The position numbers and the translations under genes were made by a program. The notes beneath the pieces were generated by a model, which did no database searches, was not told where the DNA came from, and saw nothing but the letters and a program-made list of their open reading frames with translations. 64,000 nucleotides of DNA, taken from positions 458,718 through 522,717 of the forward strand of contig VLTH01000003.1 in NCBI GenBank assembly GCA_008125075.1, written 5' to 3'. This document shows positions 17,233-27,047 of this stretch, piece by piece (the first letter of the stretch is position 1; every line of letters begins with the position of its first letter). The stretch is from Acetivibrio alkalicellulosi. Its GTDB lineage: Bacteria > Bacillota > Clostridia > Acetivibrionales > Acetivibrionaceae.

Positions 17233-18888
17233 TCAAAAACCTTTTATCATAATATTTTTTGCTATTTCTTCAAATACAGGAGCTGCAATTTTTCCACCGC
17301 TTTTACCATTTTCAATAAATACAGACATTGAGTATCTAGGGTTCTTTTTTGGAAAATATCCTGCAAACCATGCATGTACAACTTTTTCACCGCCAATAAA
17401 TTGTCCTGTTTCGGCACTGCCTGTTTTTCCACCAGCACCTCCGTATAGGTCTAAATTTGCTTTTGTTCCTGTTCCACTGACTGTAACTTCTTCCATAAGT
17501 TTTTTTATATTATCACATATATCTTTAGGAAGTACTCTTACTCCTTTCTCTTCTTTAATTATTTTTACAGTGTTTCCGTCACAGTCAATTATAGAGTCCA
17601 CAATATTTACTTTGTTTTTTATTCCTCCATTTGCAATTGTTGCAACCATGTTCGCTACTTGAAGGGGAGTGGCAAGTATATCTCCCTGGCCTATTGATAT
17701 GTTGGCTGTATCTCCATGAGTATAAAATTGGTTTATGGGGGGAAGATGGCCTGAAGATTCTTCAACTCCCTGCGTATTTATCCCTGTAAAATCACCAAGT
17801 CCAAATTTTTGAGCTGTTTTAAGTATATTTTCAGGACCTATTTTAATGCCCAGTTCAATAAAATATGAATTACATGAAGAGGCAAAGGCTTCAGTAAGAT
17901 TGATCAAACCATGACCACCACTTTCGTATGAAGTGCATCTAAATTCCTTGTCTCCAAGTACTATATAACCAGGACAGAAGTAATTTAAATTTGGGTTGAT
18001 ATCTTCGGTATTTGAACTTGCAAGATTGACAATTTTAAATATTGATCCAAGATTATATGAGGCAACTGCTCTGTTAAATAGTTCTTTATCAGAGCTTTTT
18101 AAATATTTGTCAATTTCACCAGGATTAAAGTCTGGTTTGCTTACCATTGCCAATATATCTCCGGTAAGAACATCTTCTATAACAACTGCACCTTTTAAAC
18201 CACTGTTTTCTAATACATCTTCTGCTATTTTTTGAATATGATAATTAAGGGTTAATTTAACATGTAGTTTTCTTGTGTCATCAGGTTGAATGAATCGGTA
18301 TCCAAGACCTGGTACAAGGTTTTCTTTGGCATCTGTTATTACTCCAACAGAGCTTTTTTTGTTAAGTCCTAGTATGTGTTCGTAAGACTTTTCTATTCCT
18401 GTTTCACCAACATGATCAACTTTATTAAGGTAACCTAAAATGTGTTTTGCATAAGAAGTGTCAGTGTGTCTATGTAATGAGTGTATAAAGGAGATACCTG
18501 CAATTTCTTCTTTGATAAATATTTCTTTAATGTATTCATCACAGGGGTATATTATAGGATCTTTTTTTAGATCTATTAATCTTTTGATTTCAATATAATT
18601 AACACCTAGTATATCAGCTATTTTTTGTATTTCTCTTTCATTTCCTCGCAAATATAAAGGTTTTATTGCAACTTCAACTTTTGTATCTCTAGACGTAAAG
18701 GGTATAGAATTTCTGTCAAGTATACTGCCTCTATGATTTATTATATCAAGATTTGATACTCTTTGACCAGTTGCAGATATTGAAAGCCTTTCACCCATAT
18801 AGACCTGTATATACAGTATCCTTATTGCAAGTAGAATAATTGAAATAGTGAAAAAAGCTAAAAGAAGCTTTAATCTTTTATTATACAT
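17233..18888 (-). CDS. Class B penicillin-binding protein (peptidoglycan D,D-transpeptidase)
   Basis: This 551-residue protein has one N-terminal membrane helix (about residues 7-27) and a PBP dimerisation domain (NHRGSILDRN). The transpeptidase domain carries SIFK (active-site SxxK), SSCN (SxN) and KTGS (KTG). It would crosslink peptidoglycan outside the membrane. It starts at an ATG behind AAGGGGG. Its place immediately before sigK, and its shortness compared with FtsI/SpoVD, suggest a sporulation or cortex role; that is inference. A hairpin covering its ribosome site lies just upstream. All catalytic motifs are intact. Confidence 0.88.
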   Translation of the reverse strand: MYNKRLKLLLAFFTISIILLAIRILYIQVYMGERLSISATGQRVSNLDIINHRGSILDRNSIPFTSRDTKVEVAIKPLYLRGNEREIQKIADILGVNYIEIKRLIDLKKDPIIYPCDEYIKEIFIKEEIAGISFIHSLHRHTDTSYAKHILGYLNKVDHVGETGIEKSYEHILGLNKKSSVGVITDAKENLVPGLGYRFIQPDDTRKLHVKLTLNYHIQKIAEDVLENSGLKGAVVIEDVLTGDILAMVSKPDFNPGEIDKYLKSSDKELFNRAVASYNLGSIFKIVNLASSNTEDINPNLNYFCPGYIVLGDKEFRCTSYESGGHGLINLTEAFASSCNSYFIELGIKIGPENILKTAQKFGLGDFTGINTQGVEESSGHLPPINQFYTHGDTANISIGQGDILATPLQVANMVATIANGGIKNKVNIVDSIIDCDGNTVKIIKEEKGVRVLPKDICDNIKKLMEEVTVSGTGTKANLDLYGGAGGKTGSAETGQFIGGEKVVHAWFAGYFPKKNPRYSMSVFIENGKSGGKIAAPVFEEIAKNIMIKGF

Positions 18889-18957
18889 AAAAAGTTCCCC
18901 CTTAAGAAATACAAATTAACTTTATTCCTTAATTTTTTCACAGTGTGGGAACTTTTA
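18889..18957 (-). terminator. Hairpin between U32 gene and PBP, overlapping the PBP ribosome site
   Basis: On the minus strand an arm AAAAGTTCCC (18956-18947) pairs with GGGAACTTTTT (18899-18889), just before the PBP ATG. It may end U32 transcription. It also buries the AAGGGGG ribosome site, so it could reduce PBP translation on read-through messages. Confidence 0.45.
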
Positions 18958-18968
18958 TACTTAAAAAA

Positions 18969-20195
18969 TTAAACTTTTTTTCTTAGCATAGCAAATTTTT
19001 CTGTTTTTTGCTTCATAGGCATATAGACAATCATTTGAGGATGAGGAGCTACATTAATTTCTTCATTATCAAAGTTTTTCATCCATTCAATATTTTGTTC
19101 ATAGAAATCACCAATAGGATTTACAACCTCTATTTGGTCTCCTAAAAACATTCTGTTTCTTTGCTCAATTGTGGCAATTCCAGTTTTTTCGTCGTATTCT
19201 AAAACAACTCCTAAAAAATCATATTCTCGTATATATGAGCTTGTGTTATAAATTTGATCGTTAGAAGAAGTTTTATTATAATAAAATCCTGTTGTATATT
19301 CTCGGTGACTTGCTTTTGATAATTCTTCAAGCCACTTATTATTAAACACATAATTTCCCTCATAAAAAGCATCAATTGCTTCTCTATATGCTTTTACCAC
19401 AGTTGCAACATAAAAAGAACTTTTCATACGCCCTTCTATTTTAAGGCTTGTTACACCTGATGAAATAATATCAGGAATATATTCGATCATACATAAGTCC
19501 TTTGAATTGAAGATAAAAGTGCCTTTATCACTTTCTATAACAGGATAATACTCTCCAGGTCTTTTTTCTTCAACTAGATTATAGTTCCAGCGGCAGGGAT
19601 GTGCACAAAGTCCTCTATTAGAATCACGTCCTGCCATATAGTTGCTAAGGAGGCATCTTCCTGAGTAAGAGATACACATTGCACCATGAATAAATATTTC
19701 CAGTTCAAGGTCATCAGGTAGATTATTTTTTATCTCCTTGATTTCTTTAAAGGATAGTTCTCTTGCAAGAACAATTCTTTTTACACCATGATTATACCAA
19801 AATTTAGCGCTTAACCAGTTTGTGTTATTAGCCTGTGTACTTAAATGAATTTCCATTTCAGGTGCTATTTCTTTTACCAGTGAAAATACACCTGGATCTG
19901 ATAGTATTATTGCATCTATCCCCATTTTATGTACCTTTTCCACGTAGTCAGGCATGCTTTTAAGGTCTTCATTATGAGGGAAGATATTCATAGTAAGATA
20001 AACCTTTTTTCCTCTTGTGTGAGCAAATTCTATGCCTTTTTCCAAATCATCGTGAGTAAAATTATCAGCAAAGGCACGAAGTCCAAATTCTTCTCCTCCT
20101 AGGTATACTGCATCGGCTCCATAAAGAATAGACATTTTAAGTTTTTCAAGGTTTCCGGCAGGTGCCAGTAGTTCTACTTTTTTGTTTTTATCCAT
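18969..20195 (-). CDS. trhP: U32 family tRNA hydroxylation protein (TrhP type)
   Basis: This 408-residue member of the peptidase U32 group starts ELLAPAGN and has the family block IHGAMCISYSGRCLLS followed by GLCAHPCRW. These cysteines are the expected iron-sulfur ligands. In Bacillus and E. coli such proteins make 5-hydroxyuridine at tRNA position 34 using prephenate-derived chemistry rather than acting as proteases. The gene follows trmR on the same strand, and TrmR methylates that hydroxyuridine, so the pair forms a wobble-base pathway. Bacillus has two U32 genes here; only one is seen in this window. The start has a clear TGGAG site. Confidence 0.85.
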   Translation of the reverse strand: MDKNKKVELLAPAGNLEKLKMSILYGADAVYLGGEEFGLRAFADNFTHDDLEKGIEFAHTRGKKVYLTMNIFPHNEDLKSMPDYVEKVHKMGIDAIILSDPGVFSLVKEIAPEMEIHLSTQANNTNWLSAKFWYNHGVKRIVLARELSFKEIKEIKNNLPDDLELEIFIHGAMCISYSGRCLLSNYMAGRDSNRGLCAHPCRWNYNLVEEKRPGEYYPVIESDKGTFIFNSKDLCMIEYIPDIISSGVTSLKIEGRMKSSFYVATVVKAYREAIDAFYEGNYVFNNKWLEELSKASHREYTTGFYYNKTSSNDQIYNTSSYIREYDFLGVVLEYDEKTGIATIEQRNRMFLGDQIEVVNPIGDFYEQNIEWMKNFDNEEINVAPHPQMIVYMPMKQKTEKFAMLRKKV

Positions 20196-20230
20196 AACAA
20201 CTCCAAATCAATTAATATACATTAAAATCT

Positions 20231-20869
20231 TTACTTTTTGTAGCTTATTGCTACACCATCACCTATAGGTATTATGCTTGTTTCTAGTTCATCAGTGCTG
20301 CAAATCTCATCTAGGTAGATTCTTAGCCTGTTTACAATGGTTCTCTTTCTTCTTACTACTAGTGTATCATTGGCAATCATTCCTTTATATAATACATTAT
20401 CTGAGATTAAAAGACCACCATTTTTAAGAAGACGCAAACATTCTGGTAGAAATTCTGGATATTGGCCTTTGGCTGCATCAAGAAAAATCATATCATATTG
20501 CTTGTTAATACACTTTATTACTTCAAGAGCATCTCCTTGTATTATGTTTATAGTATGCTCAACATTTGCTTTTTTAATATTTTCTTTTGCCCTTTCAAGC
20601 ATTAATTCATATCTATCTATAGTATCAATTTTTCCTCCTGGCTCTAAAAAAGAAGATAATAAAATTGATGAATAGCCAATTGCAGTACCTATTTCTAATA
20701 CATTACTTGGTTTATGAGAAAGAGTAATAACTTTTAATAGTGCTGCCACCTCAGGGTGTATAATTGGAACATGGTTTTCTTTGGCAAAATCCTCTAGTTC
20801 AAGTAGTATACCAGTATTTTTTTTTATTGTATTTCGAATATATTCATTTATATAATCAATGGAAACCAT
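20231..20869 (-). CDS. trmR: tRNA 5-hydroxyuridine methyltransferase
   Basis: This 212-residue class I SAM-dependent O-methyltransferase has EIGTAIGYSS (SAM-binding motif I), the acidic DTID strand, IIQGDALE, and the metal-binding region IFLDAAKGQY followed by SDNVL. It belongs to the YrrM/TrmR group, which makes 5-methoxyuridine in tRNA. It lies between mltG and the U32 gene, as in Bacillus. I chose the ATG at 20869; an in-frame TTG 21 bp upstream lies within the AAGGAAGG ribosome site region. Confidence 0.87.
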   Translation of the reverse strand: MVSIDYINEYIRNTIKKNTGILLELEDFAKENHVPIIHPEVAALLKVITLSHKPSNVLEIGTAIGYSSILLSSFLEPGGKIDTIDRYELMLERAKENIKKANVEHTINIIQGDALEVIKCINKQYDMIFLDAAKGQYPEFLPECLRLLKNGGLLISDNVLYKGMIANDTLVVRRKRTIVNRLRIYLDEICSTDELETSIIPIGDGVAISYKK

Positions 20870-20928
20870 TTTCCTTTTACCTTCCTTCAATATAAAGTTA
20901 AACTTCTCTAACTATTCTAATTCTAAAA

Positions 20929-20990
20929 CTCCACCTTCTTTAGGGTGGAGCTCTTTTTATAATCTATAGGTGGAGTTTATACTCCACCTA
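20929..20990 (-). terminator. Double hairpin after mltG
   Basis: There are two stems. TAGGTGGAGT (20967-20976) pairs perfectly with ACTCCACCTA (20981-20990), and CTCCACC (20929-20935) pairs with GGTGGAG (20944-20950). A T-run follows the second stem on the plus strand. All four arms share the same CTCCACC sequence, so alternative pairings are possible. Confidence 0.65.
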
Positions 20991-21036
20991 TACAAAAGAT
21001 ATTAACTAAATAAACAAAATAAGTAGCCTTGTTTTA

Positions 21037-22164
21037 CTAATATGATACCCCATATTTTTCTTTTGCAGCCTCATGTTCTGCGCTAGTTCTTGAAAAATGA
21101 TGGCTTCCATCTCCTTTTGCCACGAAAAAGTAATAATCAGACTCTTCATTAGGATACAAGGCTGCTATTATTGATTCAAGACTAGGAGAGCAAATTGGCC
21201 CTGGAGGTAAACCCTCGTGAAGATACGTATTATAAGGATGATCAATTCTAGTATCTTCATATGACAGAACTTCTTTGATTTTTCCATCTCTATTAAGTAG
21301 TATATACTGGACTGTAGCACATGACTGTAATTTTTTTAAAGACTCCTCATTACTTTTTAATCTGTTGTGGAAAACACTAGAAACAATTTCTCTTTCATCT
21401 GGTATCCTAGTTTCTTTTTCAATAACTGATGCTAGAGTAATTACTTCATCAATTGTCATGTTTAACTCCTTAGCTCTTACATAAAAATCAGGAGTAAATT
21501 TCATATCAAAGTTCTCAAGAAATCTTCTTATTACAGTTCTTGGCCCTGACTTAGGATCAAAAAAATAGGTGTCAGGGAAGAGGTAACCCTCTAAACGGTT
21601 CTCACGCATAGGTAGATCCTCTAAAAACTTATAATTAAACTCTCCATTATTTGCTTCTTCTATAAAGCTTTCTCTGTCAATAAGATTATTTTTGGCCAGA
21701 ATATCCATAGTTTCTATAAAATTCTTACCTTCTGGTATTGTAACATTTGTACTTATTGGGTTTTGGCTTAGTAACCTCATTATTTCATCATAAGTTAAAT
21801 TATCACTTAATAGATGCTGACCCGATCTGTATTTTCCCTCATGTCCGTTAATAATTGACAGGTACTTAAAAACAACAGGATATTTAATTAATCCATTTTT
21901 CTCTAATATCTCAGCTATTGCATTGGTATTTGAATTGAAAGGAATTTCAATAGTAATAGCAGTTTCAGGATTAATTTTATTAGTTATTTCAGCATCTGAC
22001 AGTACTTTAACACCGGATAAATAATTATGAGAAATAATACTGCTTACTATAAACACAGCAAGAAAAAATAATAAGTATAAAAACATAGATAAAAAAATAT
22101 TCCTACGTTTTTTTGTTGTTTTCTTTTTTGTTCTAGAAATCTCCCCGCTCAATGCATTCACCAC
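21037..22164 (-). CDS. mltG: Endolytic murein transglycosylase MltG
   Basis: This 375-residue protein has a short basic cytoplasmic tail (KKTTKKRR), one membrane helix (about 27-46) and an external YceG domain. The catalytic glutamate lies in LASVIEKET, with the conserved VFHNRL and YNTYLHEGLPPGPI blocks nearby. It cleaves nascent glycan strands and sets their length. It starts at GTG, with a second GTG next to it and a weak ribosome site, so the exact start is uncertain. It heads the mltG-trmR-trhP series known from Firmicutes. Confidence 0.9.
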   Translation of the reverse strand: MVNALSGEISRTKKKTTKKRRNIFLSMFLYLLFFLAVFIVSSIISHNYLSGVKVLSDAEITNKINPETAITIEIPFNSNTNAIAEILEKNGLIKYPVVFKYLSIINGHEGKYRSGQHLLSDNLTYDEIMRLLSQNPISTNVTIPEGKNFIETMDILAKNNLIDRESFIEEANNGEFNYKFLEDLPMRENRLEGYLFPDTYFFDPKSGPRTVIRRFLENFDMKFTPDFYVRAKELNMTIDEVITLASVIEKETRIPDEREIVSSVFHNRLKSNEESLKKLQSCATVQYILLNRDGKIKEVLSYEDTRIDHPYNTYLHEGLPPGPICSPSLESIIAALYPNEESDYYFFVAKGDGSHHFSRTSAEHEAAKEKYGVSY

Positions 22165-22201
22165 TTTATATCATATTTTACACCATGTTCTAAGAAATGT
22201 C

Positions 22202-22305
22202 TGAAATATTACTTTTACTTTTCACTGAGCCTATTTAGCAATCAAGAAAAAGCTCTGGGCCTGTAGTGAAATAGTAGTGAAGCTATAGTTTCAGCTTTCC
22301 TAAGC
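22202..22305. repeat. Family A palindromic repeat, copy R1
   Basis: The unit has terminal inverted segments (GAAATATTACTTTTACTTTTCAC and GTGAAATAGTAGTGAAG...) around a CCTATTTAGCA core. On the minus strand it starts at the typA stop codon (TTAGGAAAG). Other copies lie at 24186, 36413, 36528, 51891, 54064 and 56056. Confidence 0.7.
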
Positions 22306-24117
22306 TCTATTAGCTTTTGACCTTAGCTCAGACTTTAAGATTTTTTTCCTAAGCCTTGTGTTCTTTGGTGTAATTTCAACTAGTTCGTCATCAGAAATAA
22401 ACTCTAAAGCTTGTTCAAGACTGAGATCTATTGGAGTAGTCAGTCTTAAGGCCTCATCTGCTCCTGATGCACGTATATTGGTTACGTGTTTCTTTTTACA
22501 CACATTTACCATTATATCTTCTTGTCTAGAATTCTCCCCAACTATCATACCTTCATACACTCTTGTTCCAGGACTGATAAATAAAGATCCTCTTTCTTGA
22601 GCATTGTAAAGGCCGTAAGTAACAGCTTCGCCATTTTCCCATGCAATCATAGAACCTCTACGTCTACCTGATATGGAACCCTTTAACTTCTCAAATCCAT
22701 AGAACATATGATTCATTATACCATTTCCTTTTGTGTCAGTCAAAAATTCTGATCTGTAACCTATAAGTCCTCTTGCTGGGATTTTAAACTCCAATCGCAT
22801 ATAACCTTGTTGAGCAGAAGTCATGTTTACTAACTCTGACTTACGAGTACCTAGTTTTTCCATAACAACTCCCATGTATTCTTCAGGTACATCGATAGTA
22901 AGTTGTTCTATTGGCTCGTGTGTCTCGCCATCAATTTCTTTATAAATAACGGTTGGTTTTGACACTTGAAATTCATAGCCTTGCCTTCTCATTGTTTCAA
23001 TTAGTATAGATAAATGCAATTCTCCTCTTCCAGATACTTTTAATGAATCTGGAGAATCGGTTTCGTCAACCCTAAGGCTTACATTTGTTTCAAGCTCTTT
23101 AAAAAGTCTATCACGTATGTGCCTTGAAGTGACAAAAGTGCCTTCTTGTCCTGCAAAAGGGCTGTTGTTTACACTAAAAGTCATTGATATTGTAGGCTCA
23201 TCAATTTCTACAAAAGGAAGAGGGTCAGGAGCGTTGGTATCGCAGAGAGTTTCACCAATAGTAATACTTCCTATACCTGACACTGATATTATGTCTCCGA
23301 GTGAGGCAGAGGTTGCTTCTACTCTTTTTAAACCTTCAAAAGTAAAGAGTTTACTTACTTTTACGTTTTCTAAAGAGCCATCTTTTTTACATAAGAGGGC
23401 GCTTTGCCCAGTTTTAATTGAACCTCGTTCAACTCTTCCAATAGCAATCCTTCCAACATATTCATCATAGTCAATGTTGGATACTAAAAATTGAAGGCTT
23501 TCGTCTAAGTAACCTGAGGGAGCTGGTACATTACTCAAAATAGCTTCGAATAGAGGTTCTAAGGTGAGAGGTTTATCATTTAAATGTCTTATAGCATAGC
23601 CTTCTTTAGAAGAAGCATATACAACAGGAAACTCCAGTTGATTATCGTCTGCACCAAGTTCAATAAAAAGCTCTAATACTTCATCAATAACTTCTTCGGC
23701 TCTTGCCTCAGGTCTGTCAATTTTGTTAATTACCACTATGGGTTTTAAATTAAGCTGCAATGCCTTTTTTAGAACAAAACGAGTTTGAGGCATTGTTCCT
23801 TCAAATGCATCTACTAATAGTAATACACCATCAACCATTTTTAGAACACGTTCAACTTCTCCGCCAAAGTCAGCATGTCCAGGTGTATCAACAATATTTA
23901 TTTTGACATCTTTATAAATGACAGCTGTGTTTTTTGATAGAATTGTAATTCCCCGTTCTCTTTCTAAATCATTTGAATCCATAACTCGCTCAGTAAGTTG
24001 CTCATTTTCTCTAAAAATTCCACTTTGTCTTAATAAGCCATCTACCAGAGTTGTTTTTCCATGGTCTACATGAGCAATAATTGCTACATTTCTTAAATTT
24101 TCTCTAATTTGTTTCAC
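22300..24117 (-). CDS. typA: Translational GTPase TypA/BipA
   Basis: This 605-residue ribosome-binding GTPase is full length. The G-domain motifs are AHVDHGKTT (G1), RGITI (G2), DTPGHADF (G3) and NKIDRPEA (G4). They are followed by the EF-G-like domains and the BipA-specific C-terminal part ([32 protein letters not shown]). It assists 50S assembly and stress or cold adaptation. It starts at GTG behind AAGGAG. The stop codon lies inside a family A repeat. Confidence 0.95.
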   Translation of the reverse strand: MKQIRENLRNVAIIAHVDHGKTTLVDGLLRQSGIFRENEQLTERVMDSNDLERERGITILSKNTAVIYKDVKINIVDTPGHADFGGEVERVLKMVDGVLLLVDAFEGTMPQTRFVLKKALQLNLKPIVVINKIDRPEARAEEVIDEVLELFIELGADDNQLEFPVVYASSKEGYAIRHLNDKPLTLEPLFEAILSNVPAPSGYLDESLQFLVSNIDYDEYVGRIAIGRVERGSIKTGQSALLCKKDGSLENVKVSKLFTFEGLKRVEATSASLGDIISVSGIGSITIGETLCDTNAPDPLPFVEIDEPTISMTFSVNNSPFAGQEGTFVTSRHIRDRLFKELETNVSLRVDETDSPDSLKVSGRGELHLSILIETMRRQGYEFQVSKPTVIYKEIDGETHEPIEQLTIDVPEEYMGVVMEKLGTRKSELVNMTSAQQGYMRLEFKIPARGLIGYRSEFLTDTKGNGIMNHMFYGFEKLKGSISGRRRGSMIAWENGEAVTYGLYNAQERGSLFISPGTRVYEGMIVGENSRQEDIMVNVCKKKHVTNIRASGADEALRLTTPIDLSLEQALEFISDDELVEITPKNTRLRKKILKSELRSKANRA

Positions 24118-24185
24118 AAAAATCTCCTTAATATTTTTTTTACAATAATAATTCTAAGATATGATAATAATAGTTGTCAACAAAA

Positions 24186-24335
24186 ATTCGACTTTTCGAC
24201 TTTTTACGGGGCTTATTTGGCATCAAAAATGAGCTGGGAGGCATCCAACTCATTCGTTTTAAGTTTTTCACTTTGTTCTAAGACTTCTAATATGAAAAAT
24301 ATAGTGGAAGATATATTTTCATCGTTCCTAAGTTT
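24186..24335. repeat. Family A palindromic repeat, copy R2
   Basis: This longer copy contains GGGGCTTATTTGGCATCAAA and ATAGTGGAAGATATATTTTC. It also has an internal stretch, CACTTTGTTCTAAGACTTC, that is the reverse complement of part of the 64-bp unit in copy R5. It fills the gap between typA and pdxS. Confidence 0.65.
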
Positions 24336-24479
24336 TTGAAATATATTTCTTCATGTTTATAAAAAGTAACCTATGAGTATAGTATAATTAATTATTGACT
24401 TTTGTATAAATTTATGCAAAAATGCCTAAAAGGCATATGTAATTTTAAAATTGTATCGATACAGATGGAGGGATTTTTA

Positions 24480-25358
24480 GTGAGTGAAAGATCAAAATTA
24501 AACGAAAATTTAGCACAGATGTTAAAGGGTGGAGTAATAATGGATGTTACAAACCCGATGGAAGCAGAAATTGCTCAGAGAGCTGGGGCTGTTGCGGTAA
24601 TGGCATTAGAGAGGGTACCAGCGGATATTAGAAAACAGGGTGGAGTAGCAAGAATGTCAGATCCTAAAATGATTAAGGGTATAAAGAGTGCAGTATCTAT
24701 TCCTGTTATGGCAAAAGTAAGAATTGGGCATATTGTAGAGGCGCAAGTTTTAGAAGCATTAGGAATTGATTATATTGATGAAAGTGAAGTCTTGACTCCG
24801 GCTGATGATATGTTTCATGTAGACAAGAAAAAATTTAAAATACCTTTTGTATGTGGAGCTAAAAACTTAGGAGAAGCACTAAGAAGAATTGGTGAGGGAG
24901 CTTCAATGATAAGGACAAAAGGTGAAGCAGGTACAGGAAATGTTGTTGAGGCAGTAAGACATATGAGAACAATTATGTCAGAGATAAGAAGACTTGTTAA
25001 TCTTCCAAAAGAAGAATTAATGACTTTTGCAAAAGAAATAGGAGCTCCTTATGAATTAGTTGTAAAAGTTGCACAGGAAGGAAAACTACCGGTGGTAAAC
25101 TTTGCTGCAGGAGGTATAGCTACACCTTCTGATGCAGCTCTAATGATGCAATTAGGAAGTGAAGGAGTTTTTGTAGGCTCAGGAATCTTTAAGTCATCTA
25201 ATCCTGAAAAGATGGCAAAGGCAATTGTTAAGGCTACTACTTTTTATGATAAGCCAGATATAATTGCAGAAGTTTCAGAAGATTTAGGAGAGGCAATGTA
25301 TGGAATAGAAATGTCTGAGATAGAAAGTGGAAGTATTTTGTCAGACAGAGGGTGGTAA
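24480..25358 (+). CDS. pdxS: Pyridoxal 5'-phosphate synthase subunit PdxS
   Basis: This 292-residue TIM-barrel subunit joins ribose 5-phosphate, glyceraldehyde 3-phosphate and ammonia into PLP. It shows [25 protein letters not shown] (with the catalytic lysine), [20 protein letters not shown] and [13 protein letters not shown]. The GTG at 24480 follows GGAGGG at good spacing and gives the usual N-terminus; an open extension to 24402 is not family-like. It overlaps pdxT by one base, and PdxT supplies the ammonia. Small hairpins (ATGCCTAAAAGGCAT near 24422) lie in the leader. Confidence 0.95.
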   Translation: MSERSKLNENLAQMLKGGVIMDVTNPMEAEIAQRAGAVAVMALERVPADIRKQGGVARMSDPKMIKGIKSAVSIPVMAKVRIGHIVEAQVLEALGIDYIDESEVLTPADDMFHVDKKKFKIPFVCGAKNLGEALRRIGEGASMIRTKGEAGTGNVVEAVRHMRTIMSEIRRLVNLPKEELMTFAKEIGAPYELVVKVAQEGKLPVVNFAAGGIATPSDAALMMQLGSEGVFVGSGIFKSSNPEKMAKAIVKATTFYDKPDIIAEVSEDLGEAMYGIEMSEIESGSILSDRGW

Positions 25359-25969
25359 TGTTGGTGAATATAGGAGTGCTGGCTTTTCAGGGCTCTGTGA
25401 TAGAGCATATGAATTCATTATCCCGTTTAAAAGACGTTAATCCATTAGAAGTAAAGACTTTAAGTGAATTAAACACAGTTGATGGATTAATACTTCCAGG
25501 TGGAGAGAGTACTACTATCGGAAAACTATTGAGGGACTTTGAACTTGCACCTTATATAATAGAAAGGATCAATATGGGGATGCCAGTTTGGGGTACATGT
25601 GCAGGTATGATTCTTTTAGCTAGGAAGATAGCAGGAGGAGAGAATCCTCATTTAGACGTAATGGATATTGTTGTAAGAAGGAATGCTTATGGTGGACAGT
25701 TAGATAGTTTTTCAACTAATGTCTCTATTCCAGAAATAGCAGAAAGCCAATTACCATTGGTTTTTATAAGAGCTCCATGGATAGAAGAGGTTAGTGAAAA
25801 AGTCAAAGTATTGTGTAAAATAAATGATAAGATTGTTGCAGCAAGGCAGGATAATATGTTTGTTACATCTTTTCATCCAGAATTGACTGAAAACCTGGAG
25901 TTTCATAAGTATTTTGCAGGTATAGTAGCACATAATATGTTGGAGAAAAAAACTTCTTGCAAAAAATAG
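25358..25969 (+). CDS. pdxT: Pyridoxal 5'-phosphate synthase glutaminase subunit PdxT
   Basis: This 203-residue class I glutaminase feeds ammonia to PdxS. It has VLAFQGSVIEH, LPGGESTTIG, the nucleophile cysteine in WGTCAGMI and the His-Glu pair in SFHPELT. The ATG overlaps the pdxS stop as TAATG, which implies translational coupling. The ribosome site GAGGGTGG lies within the end of pdxS. Confidence 0.94.
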   Translation: MLVNIGVLAFQGSVIEHMNSLSRLKDVNPLEVKTLSELNTVDGLILPGGESTTIGKLLRDFELAPYIIERINMGMPVWGTCAGMILLARKIAGGENPHLDVMDIVVRRNAYGGQLDSFSTNVSIPEIAESQLPLVFIRAPWIEEVSEKVKVLCKINDKIVAARQDNMFVTSFHPELTENLEFHKYFAGIVAHNMLEKKTSCKK

Positions 25970-25980
25970 TATATAAGGCA

Positions 25981-26009
25981 TTGATAAAAGTAAAACTATA
26001 TGTTATACT
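25981..26009 (+). promoter_or_regulatory. rpsB operon promoter
   Basis: TTGATA (25981-25986), a 17-bp spacer and TATACT (26004-26009) form a near-consensus housekeeping promoter. It lies about 105 bp before the rpsB start. Confidence 0.75.
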
Positions 26010-26028
26010 ACTTAACGGAAAATACACA

Positions 26029-26084
26029 CGGAATTTGATTTGTAAGAAAGTGCCGAAAGGTTTTTTACAAAGATGAAGATTCCG
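26029..26084 (+). ncRNA. Structured 5' leader of rpsB (candidate S2 autoregulatory element)
   Basis: Nested stems are visible: CGGAAT (26029-26034) with ATTCCG (26079-26084), TTTGTAA (26039-26045) with TTACAAA (26065-26071), and an inner CC-GAAA-GG tetraloop near 26053-26060. It sits between a strong promoter and the rpsB ribosome site, as expected of an r-protein leader. Regulation by S2 is inference. Confidence 0.5.
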
Positions 26085-26113
26085 GAGGTATAAACTAATG
26101 GAGGTGTTTTAAT

Positions 26114-26869
26114 ATGTCAGTTATATCAATGAAGCAATTATTAGAAGCGGGGGTTCACTTCGGTCACCAAACTAGAAGATGGAATCCTAAAATGGCTGAG
26201 TACATTTTTACAGAGAGAAACGGGATCTATATCATTGATCTTCAAAAAACTGTAAAAAAAGTAGAAGAAGCATATTATTTTATTAGAGAAGTTGCCATGA
26301 GTGGGCAAGGTATTCTCTTTGTAGGAACAAAAAAACAGGCTCAAGATTCAATTAAGGAAGAGGCTATAAGATCAGAACAGTTCTTTGTTAATGCAAGATG
26401 GCTTGGTGGAATGTTAACAAACTTCAAAACTATACGTAAAAGAATAGACAGATTAAAAGAACTAGCTAGAATGGAAAATGAAGGTATGTTTGATGTTCTT
26501 CCTAAGAAAGAAGTTATAAAACTAAGAGCTGAAATGGAAAAATTAGAAAAATATCTTGGCGGAATAAAGGATATGAAAAACATTCCTGGTGCATTATTTA
26601 TAGTTGATCCTAGAAAAGAAAGAAATGCTATCTTAGAAGCAAGAAAGATAGGTATACCTGTTGTAGCAATTGTTGATACAAATTGTGATCCTGATGAAGT
26701 TGATTATGTTATTCCAGGAAACGATGATGCAATAAGAGCTGTTAAGCTAATAGCTGCAAAAATGGCAGACGCAATAATTGAAGGAAGACAGGGAGAGCAA
26801 ATGGCAGCAGAGCAACAGGTGGAAGTTAAAGAAGAAGCACAGCAGGAAGAAGCTGTAGTTGAGGCTTAG
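26114..26869 (+). CDS. rpsB: 30S ribosomal protein S2
   Basis: This 251-residue protein binds the 30S subunit near the neck. It has the S2 signatures [19 protein letters not shown] near the N-terminus and [21 protein letters not shown], followed by [20 protein letters not shown]. The last 25 residues are a low-complexity Glu/Gln/Val-rich tail. The ATG is preceded by GGAGGTG. It heads the rpsB-tsf-pyrH-frr series usual in bacteria. Confidence 0.97.
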   Translation: MSVISMKQLLEAGVHFGHQTRRWNPKMAEYIFTERNGIYIIDLQKTVKKVEEAYYFIREVAMSGQGILFVGTKKQAQDSIKEEAIRSEQFFVNARWLGGMLTNFKTIRKRIDRLKELARMENEGMFDVLPKKEVIKLRAEMEKLEKYLGGIKDMKNIPGALFIVDPRKERNAILEARKIGIPVVAIVDTNCDPDEVDYVIPGNDDAIRAVKLIAAKMADAIIEGRQGEQMAAEQQVEVKEEAQQEEAVVEA

Positions 26870-26893
26870 TTTTCACATTTAGCATATTATATT

Positions 26894-26933
26894 CTTCTAA
26901 AAAGTTTGTATTATAGTACAAACTTTTTAGAAG
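26894..26933 (+). terminator. Perfect 17-bp hairpin between rpsB and tsf
   Basis: The arms 26894-26910 and 26917-26933 (CTTCTAAAAAGTTTGTA) are perfect complements with a 6-base loop. No long T-run follows, so it may act as an attenuator or an RNA-stabilising end rather than a full stop. Confidence 0.6.
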
Positions 26934-27047
26934 ATATTGTTATAGTATATAATACCTTAATTTTACAAGGATATTTGTTATAGATTACAAATAAATGCAA
27001 ACAATAATGTAGATTAAATTTAATAAATACGGTTTGGAGGAGTAGGA

